From contig NC_092689.1 of the NCBI RefSeq assembly GCF_964275005.1, positions 3,264,501 to 3,328,500 of the forward strand: a stretch of 64,000 bases of DNA, written 5' to 3'. Source of the stretch: Diadema setosum (Eukaryota > Echinodermata > Echinoidea > Diadematoida > Diadematidae). The notes under the pieces are model-generated. The model ran no database searches, had not been told where the DNA came from, and was given only the letters and a program-made list of their open reading frames with translations. A program made the translations under genes and the position numbers. This document shows positions 62,215 through 64,000 of the stretch, piece by piece. Each line of letters opens with the position of its first letter. The stretch's first letter is position 1.

Positions 62215-63299
62215 ATACAAACACGATATAAGCCTATCGATAACATTATTAAAAATTAATCTTAATATGTACTGTTAAAGCACTTAATAATTCATTATGA
62301 TGCCAATGACATAAAGCATGTCGTAGAGAGTATACTTGCTTTAACGTACAAGAAAATATACTTAAAATAATATGACAATGTCAGATATTTAGACATTAAT
62401 ATGGTGCCAGTGTACCAGGATGTGCGATTACAAACAACGATACATACAAAGCCACACAGGTAGTGACACAATACAAAACGAAACAAGAACTTGTATATAT
62501 CCTGAAATCCAATGTTATGAAACATATCAAACAATAGAAGTCAATACATTATTATATCGATGATACAACAATGATGGAAACTTTCCTGACAGCAAAACCG
62601 ACAACAATGCTATCGATATAAGCAATGAAAATTGTATAATGTTAATAGTTATAGCGATATAATCATTGCGAAAATATTTCAATACGTTTACACTTATCAT
62701 GATTTCTATATAATTATCTTATATCACTTTCATATGACAATTCAAATTGGGTTTTTTCGGTTGTGTGAGTCCGATTTCTTATACACTCTCGTTCCTTGGA
62801 GAAAAGTTTCAATGAAAACATATAAATAATCATCGAAATCGCACTTATCTGATGTCGTGTTAGAAATGTGGCATTCACGATAATAATGATCTATATAGAT
62901 ATGGTGTAAACTATTCCAATCAATGATACCCATATTTGCGATGTCTATGTGGATATACAAATTTAAAAAAAAACAACAAAACACCCAGATTCCCAATGGC
63001 AATGAAATCAAATTGGATTGGCACAACATGACGCCACACAAGGTGACTTTCTGTCGTTCAACCTTTCGAAACTTCCTTTGATATTTCATTTCTGCACATT
63101 ATAGGCCTACTGAAGTCAACCTTTGAGAAGAAAGAAAGAAAGAAGAAAAAAAAAAAAAAACCCGGCTCCTCTGCATGCATTTAAAAAGAGAAGTTACTTT
63201 CCCTCATATCCTGTGAGTCGTGTTTGATATATCAGTTTAAACAAATTTAAGTCATGTCTTTGTATGTTTTTTTTTTCCGTGTGGAAAAAAACCCCCAAA

Positions 63300-63386
63300 G
63301 AATGAATGAATGAAATATACTGAATGAATGGATGGACGAATGAAAGAATGAGACAGAGGAGGAGAAGAAGAAGGAGGAGAAGAGAA
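63300..63386. repeat. GAAT and GAG/GAA-rich simple sequence
   Basis: Degenerate GAAT tetramers grade into purine-only GAGGAGAAGAAG sequence. Confidence 0.8.
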
Positions 63387-63958
63387 CGCTAATGAGGAAA
63401 GTGCACCTAGACAGGATGGAACGAAGCCCATACCAGAAAACTTTCCAATTCAGTTGCCATGGTAACGTAACTTATCATTATATCATTAAATGCATCGAAG
63501 TGTGGTAATCTAAACCTATCTTCGTCGGTAATGATGTTCAAGAGGTCGCTGAAGTGGATGAATCAATATAATGATAAGTAGGCTCTAGATCATATCAAAC
63601 GATGTATGAACAAAGTGGACATTGACCAAAGCCTTATAGAGAGTTATCAAAGGACACACAGTAATTATACAGACAACAAAAACATTGAGGTCAAAACGAA
63701 AGTGACAGCAGCTGTTAGAGTCACCGTCGGCAGCAATTGTAATGACAACAAAGCCTCCTTCTTGTCCACCAAATGGGGCCCATTTTGCGGCCTCTTGTAG
63801 CGGTGAAAGCGAGGAAACCGGGCGCGACTAATTCGCTACTTTGGGCTATTGTTGGCGGTGATCACGCACACAGCCGAGAACAAAAGCGCGACACGAGGCA
63901 TCTGTATAGAACATTCCTGAGGATCAGTCAATTTCAGAGTTGACCACTAATTCCAACT

Positions 63959-63998
63959 TTTGACAGCGGAGAAACACCGCAATATCCCCGCTGTCAAA
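63959..63998. repeat. Hairpin at the window end
   Basis: TTTGACAGCGG and its exact complement CCGCTGTCAAA are separated by 18 bases. It may be the terminus of an element that continues beyond the window. Confidence 0.6.
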
Positions 63999-64000
63999 TA

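Larger units (their letters stand above)
54589..64000. other. Downstream non-coding region
   Basis: No gene could be supported. It holds an AACAC microsatellite, T and A runs, two foldback MITE copies, a nested MITE, a CA microsatellite and a GAAT/GAG-rich stretch. One short signal-peptide-like open segment ending in a good donor lies at 60605-60676. A more GC-balanced stretch at about 63690-63900 differs from its surroundings, and a hairpin lies at the very end. Confidence 0.6.

Noticed and set aside
1-64000. CRISPR arrays, bacterial operons, rRNA or tRNA genes
   Set aside because: Both strands were scanned by eye. The tandem repeats seen lack regular unique spacers and the gene structure is eukaryotic.

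Overview
The window reads as nuclear DNA of an invertebrate animal. An echinoderm, probably a sea urchin, is the best guess. Reasons: the one host gene is split into many short exons by long AT-rich introns; the DNA is full of small inverted-repeat transposons, microsatellites and poly-C/poly-G runs; Penelope-like and BEL/Pao retroelements are present; and some dispersed repeats match ones I recall from echinoderm genomes. The species call is inference. No bacterial, viral, CRISPR, rRNA or tRNA genes were seen.

Layout. 1-7145: non-coding, with a CA microsatellite, a GC-rich repeat block, half of a foldback transposon, two G/C-armed hairpins and a poly-A run. 8102-33735: a calcyphosin-2-like gene (CAPS2) on the + strand. 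I could assemble 16 coding exons with consistent splice sites and phases, giving 1,995 nt of coding sequence and a 664-residue protein with C-terminal EF-hands. Its introns carry most of the mobile DNA: TA-flanked MITEs, a 1.8-kb pogo-like element with an internal tandem array, two Penelope-like remnants, a LINE ORF1 remnant and a widely distributed short repeat. 33736-45366: non-coding, with a 407-bp near-perfect palindrome, two copies of a TTTTCGCG-type MITE and a minisatellite. 45367-54588: a 9.2-kb BEL/Pao LTR retrotransposon that looks whole and very young. 54589-64000: non-coding, with a pentanucleotide microsatellite, two foldback copies (one split by a second MITE) and a speculative first exon near 60605.

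The host gene and the retrotransposon lie on the same strand but are about 11.6 kb apart, and nothing links them functionally. I did not find a convincing new multi-gene system. The strongest leads are the young BEL/Pao copy with its TGTACA-rich LTR, the two unlike Penelope remnants side by side in one intron, the pogo-like element with an amplified interior, and a possible early-terminating exon of the CAPS2-like gene. All coordinates and reading frames were worked out by eye, and no database search was run.
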